7,923 bases of DNA from Pseudomonadota bacterium (lineage in GTDB: Bacteria > SAR324 > XYD2-FULL-50-16 > JAHJRI01). The stretch lies in the NCBI GenBank assembly GCA_022360105.1, contig JAKSDL010000575.1, positions 1 to 7,923 of the forward strand, in the 5' to 3' direction. This document shows, in pieces, positions 6,756-7,923 of this stretch. The translations under genes were made by a program, and so were the position numbers. The notes below the pieces were generated by a model. The model worked only from the letters and a program-made list of their open reading frames with translations, searched no databases and had not been told where the DNA came from. Numbering within the stretch: position 1 is the stretch's first letter; each line of letters starts with the position of its first letter.

Positions 6756-7623
6756 AGGCTTGTTGGTGAAATGCCTGTCTGATTTTTCTCATATCTGTCC
6801 AGACATTTGCTAGAGCACTTGGATTTCTTAATAGATAAGAGGGATGGAAGGTAGGCATCAAGGGAATTCCGTGATGATCAATCATTCTCCCTCTCATTTT
6901 CATTATCCCTAATGCACCAGGTACAATAGCCTTTGTTGCGACGTTCCCCAGGGTCACTATCAATTTTGGTTTTAGGAATTCGATTTGTTTGGTTAGAAAG
7001 GGATAGCAGGTGGTGATTTCATCTGTGCTTGGGTTACGATTGCCCGGAGGCCTGCACTTTACTACGTTGCAAATATAGACCGATTCTCTGTTTAATCCAA
7101 TTGAGTGAATCATCTGAGTCAGCAGCTTTCCTGCTTTGCCAACAAAAGCCAAGCCTGTACGATCCTCTTCCTCGCCCGGTCCTTCTCCGATAAACACCAG
7201 ATCTGCGTGTTGATTGCCCTGACCAAAGACAACCGTTGTACGATTTTCGCACAGTTTACATCGATTACAATCCTTTAACCGCAGTTTAAGTGAATCCAGG
7301 TTAGTAGCTTCCATGGGATTTAATTCCGGTATCTCAGTTTTATTCGGCTGTATTGCTGATTTAACTTCAGCCCGTGAGTGGATGATTTGATCAGGAACAA
7401 ATTGCGGTGCTTCCTGTGTTTTGGGGCTAATGGAACGAGGACGAGTGATTTGCGATGGTTTGACTTGTTGTTTTGTTTCAGGGACATATCTTTCCAGGTA
7501 CTGAAATTCAGACAACAGATCTTTGTCCACAGGTTCCAACATAATCCATTCTGAGTCCCTTACAAGATAGCGAATGGACTTTTCGAGATTTTCCAACTGG
7601 TCTTTAACAATGTCTGAATTCAC
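6739..7623 (-). CDS. Uracil-DNA glycosylase, family 4 (4Fe-4S)
   Basis: A 294-residue base-excision-repair enzyme that removes uracil from DNA after cytosine deamination or misincorporation. The catalytic domain (about 108-285) shows family 4 hallmarks: motif A GEGPGEEED (146-154) followed by LAFVGKAG (158-165), and motif B HPSYLLRNP (260-268). The iron-sulfur cluster ligands are C119 and C122 (CNRC), C190 (VKCRPPGNRNP) and C206 (CYPFL). The N-terminal helix (about 8-23), predicted start of a longer extension than in compact thermophile enzymes, is followed by a proline- and polar-rich linker at about 48-107 that is probably disordered. The start is GTG at 7623, the first possible start after an in-frame stop near 7678, with no clear Shine-Dalgarno; the internal ATG at 7542 (M28) is the alternative. 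Some bacteria use this family beside or instead of Ung; which applies here cannot be seen. Confidence 0.93.
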   Translation of the reverse strand: MNSDIVKDQLENLEKSIRYLVRDSEWIMLEPVDKDLLSEFQYLERYVPETKQQVKPSQITRPRSISPKTQEAPQFVPDQIIHSRAEVKSAIQPNKTEIPELNPMEATNLDSLKLRLKDCNRCKLCENRTTVVFGQGNQHADLVFIGEGPGEEEDRTGLAFVGKAGKLLTQMIHSIGLNRESVYICNVVKCRPPGNRNPSTDEITTCYPFLTKQIEFLKPKLIVTLGNVATKAIVPGALGIMKMRGRMIDHHGIPLMPTFHPSYLLRNPSALANVWTDMRKIRQAFHQQASNNQT

Positions 7624-7923
7624 GTGGGATAAACAAACAAATTCGAGTTTAAGTGTTTTGGAGCTGATAATCCGGGCTCACTGATTTACGGTCTAGCTTA
7701 GAGCTTCGTCCAACATTTGTAAATGATCCGGCAGAAAATATCACTGAGCATTAACGAAGGCCGGTTATACCTGCTCCTAACCGCATCTGAAATGGCTCCC
7801 GGATTGCGCATTCCAATTCTTGAGGATTTTTAATAAAGAGCGATTCATAAGAATATTGAGAGCAGTAACTCGTGCATTTGAGGCCGAAATTCTCTCATTT
7901 GCGGTATATTGCCTTCCCTGGAC
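7624..7923. other. Terminal 300 bases without a supported gene
   Basis: This is the upstream side of the uracil-DNA glycosylase gene and runs to the window edge. I see no convincing coding frame, tRNA or terminator. A 36-codon plus-strand frame at 7723-7833 lacks a ribosome site. A 6-bp stem, CGGTTA/TAACCG, lies at 7762-7783. TATATT at 7906-7911 could be the -10 of a plus-strand gene beyond the window, but no well-spaced -35 accompanies it. No strong promoter for the glycosylase gene is recognisable on the minus strand. Confidence 0.5.

Noticed and set aside
7723..7833. Plus-strand 36-codon ATG frame
   Set aside because: A stop codon directly precedes the ATG, there is no ribosome-binding site, and no family is recognisable.

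Overview
The window looks like a chromosomal segment of a Gram-negative bacterium of moderate, slightly AT-leaning base composition. The 23S and 5S rRNA parts follow the proteobacterial pattern closely. The protein genes (a PBP4-type peptidoglycan peptidase, a PreP-like M16C peptidase and a family 4 uracil-DNA glycosylase) would fit a marine 'deltaproteobacterial' or SAR324-like lineage. That placement is a low-confidence inference. I see no mobile element, phage gene, CRISPR array or tRNA.

Layout. Positions 1-539 are the 3' end of a 23S rRNA gene. A 150-base spacer without tRNA follows, then 5S rRNA (690-807) and a strong intrinsic terminator (875-912). A 689-residue cell-wall protein (930-2999, +) begins only 17 bases after that hairpin. 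It has an N-terminal membrane segment, three Ig/cadherin-like repeats of exactly 90 residues and a complete PBP4-like D-Ala-D-Ala carboxypeptidase/endopeptidase domain. Converging on it after a 21-base gap is a full-length 995-residue zinc peptidase of the PreP/M16C type (3021-6008, -). Positions 6009-6551 are an AT-rich, probably non-coding region with an imperfect direct repeat, two stem-loops, a 12-bp palindrome and candidate promoters. A 67-residue basic protein with a strong Shine-Dalgarno follows (6552-6755, +). It overlaps tail to tail, by 17 bp, a family 4 uracil-DNA glycosylase (6739-7623, -). The last 300 bases hold no convincing gene.

How the genes relate. No classical multi-gene operon is visible: every protein gene appears to be its own unit, with two convergent pairs and one divergent pair. 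The products serve separate housekeeping roles: ribosome, murein remodelling, peptide turnover and base-excision repair. The most unusual points are the Ig-repeat/PBP4 fusion placed directly behind an rrn terminator, and the small basic protein with an RGGK motif that loosely resembles the C-terminal segment of the RNA-polymerase-binding protein SutA. I did not find a clear new multi-gene system.
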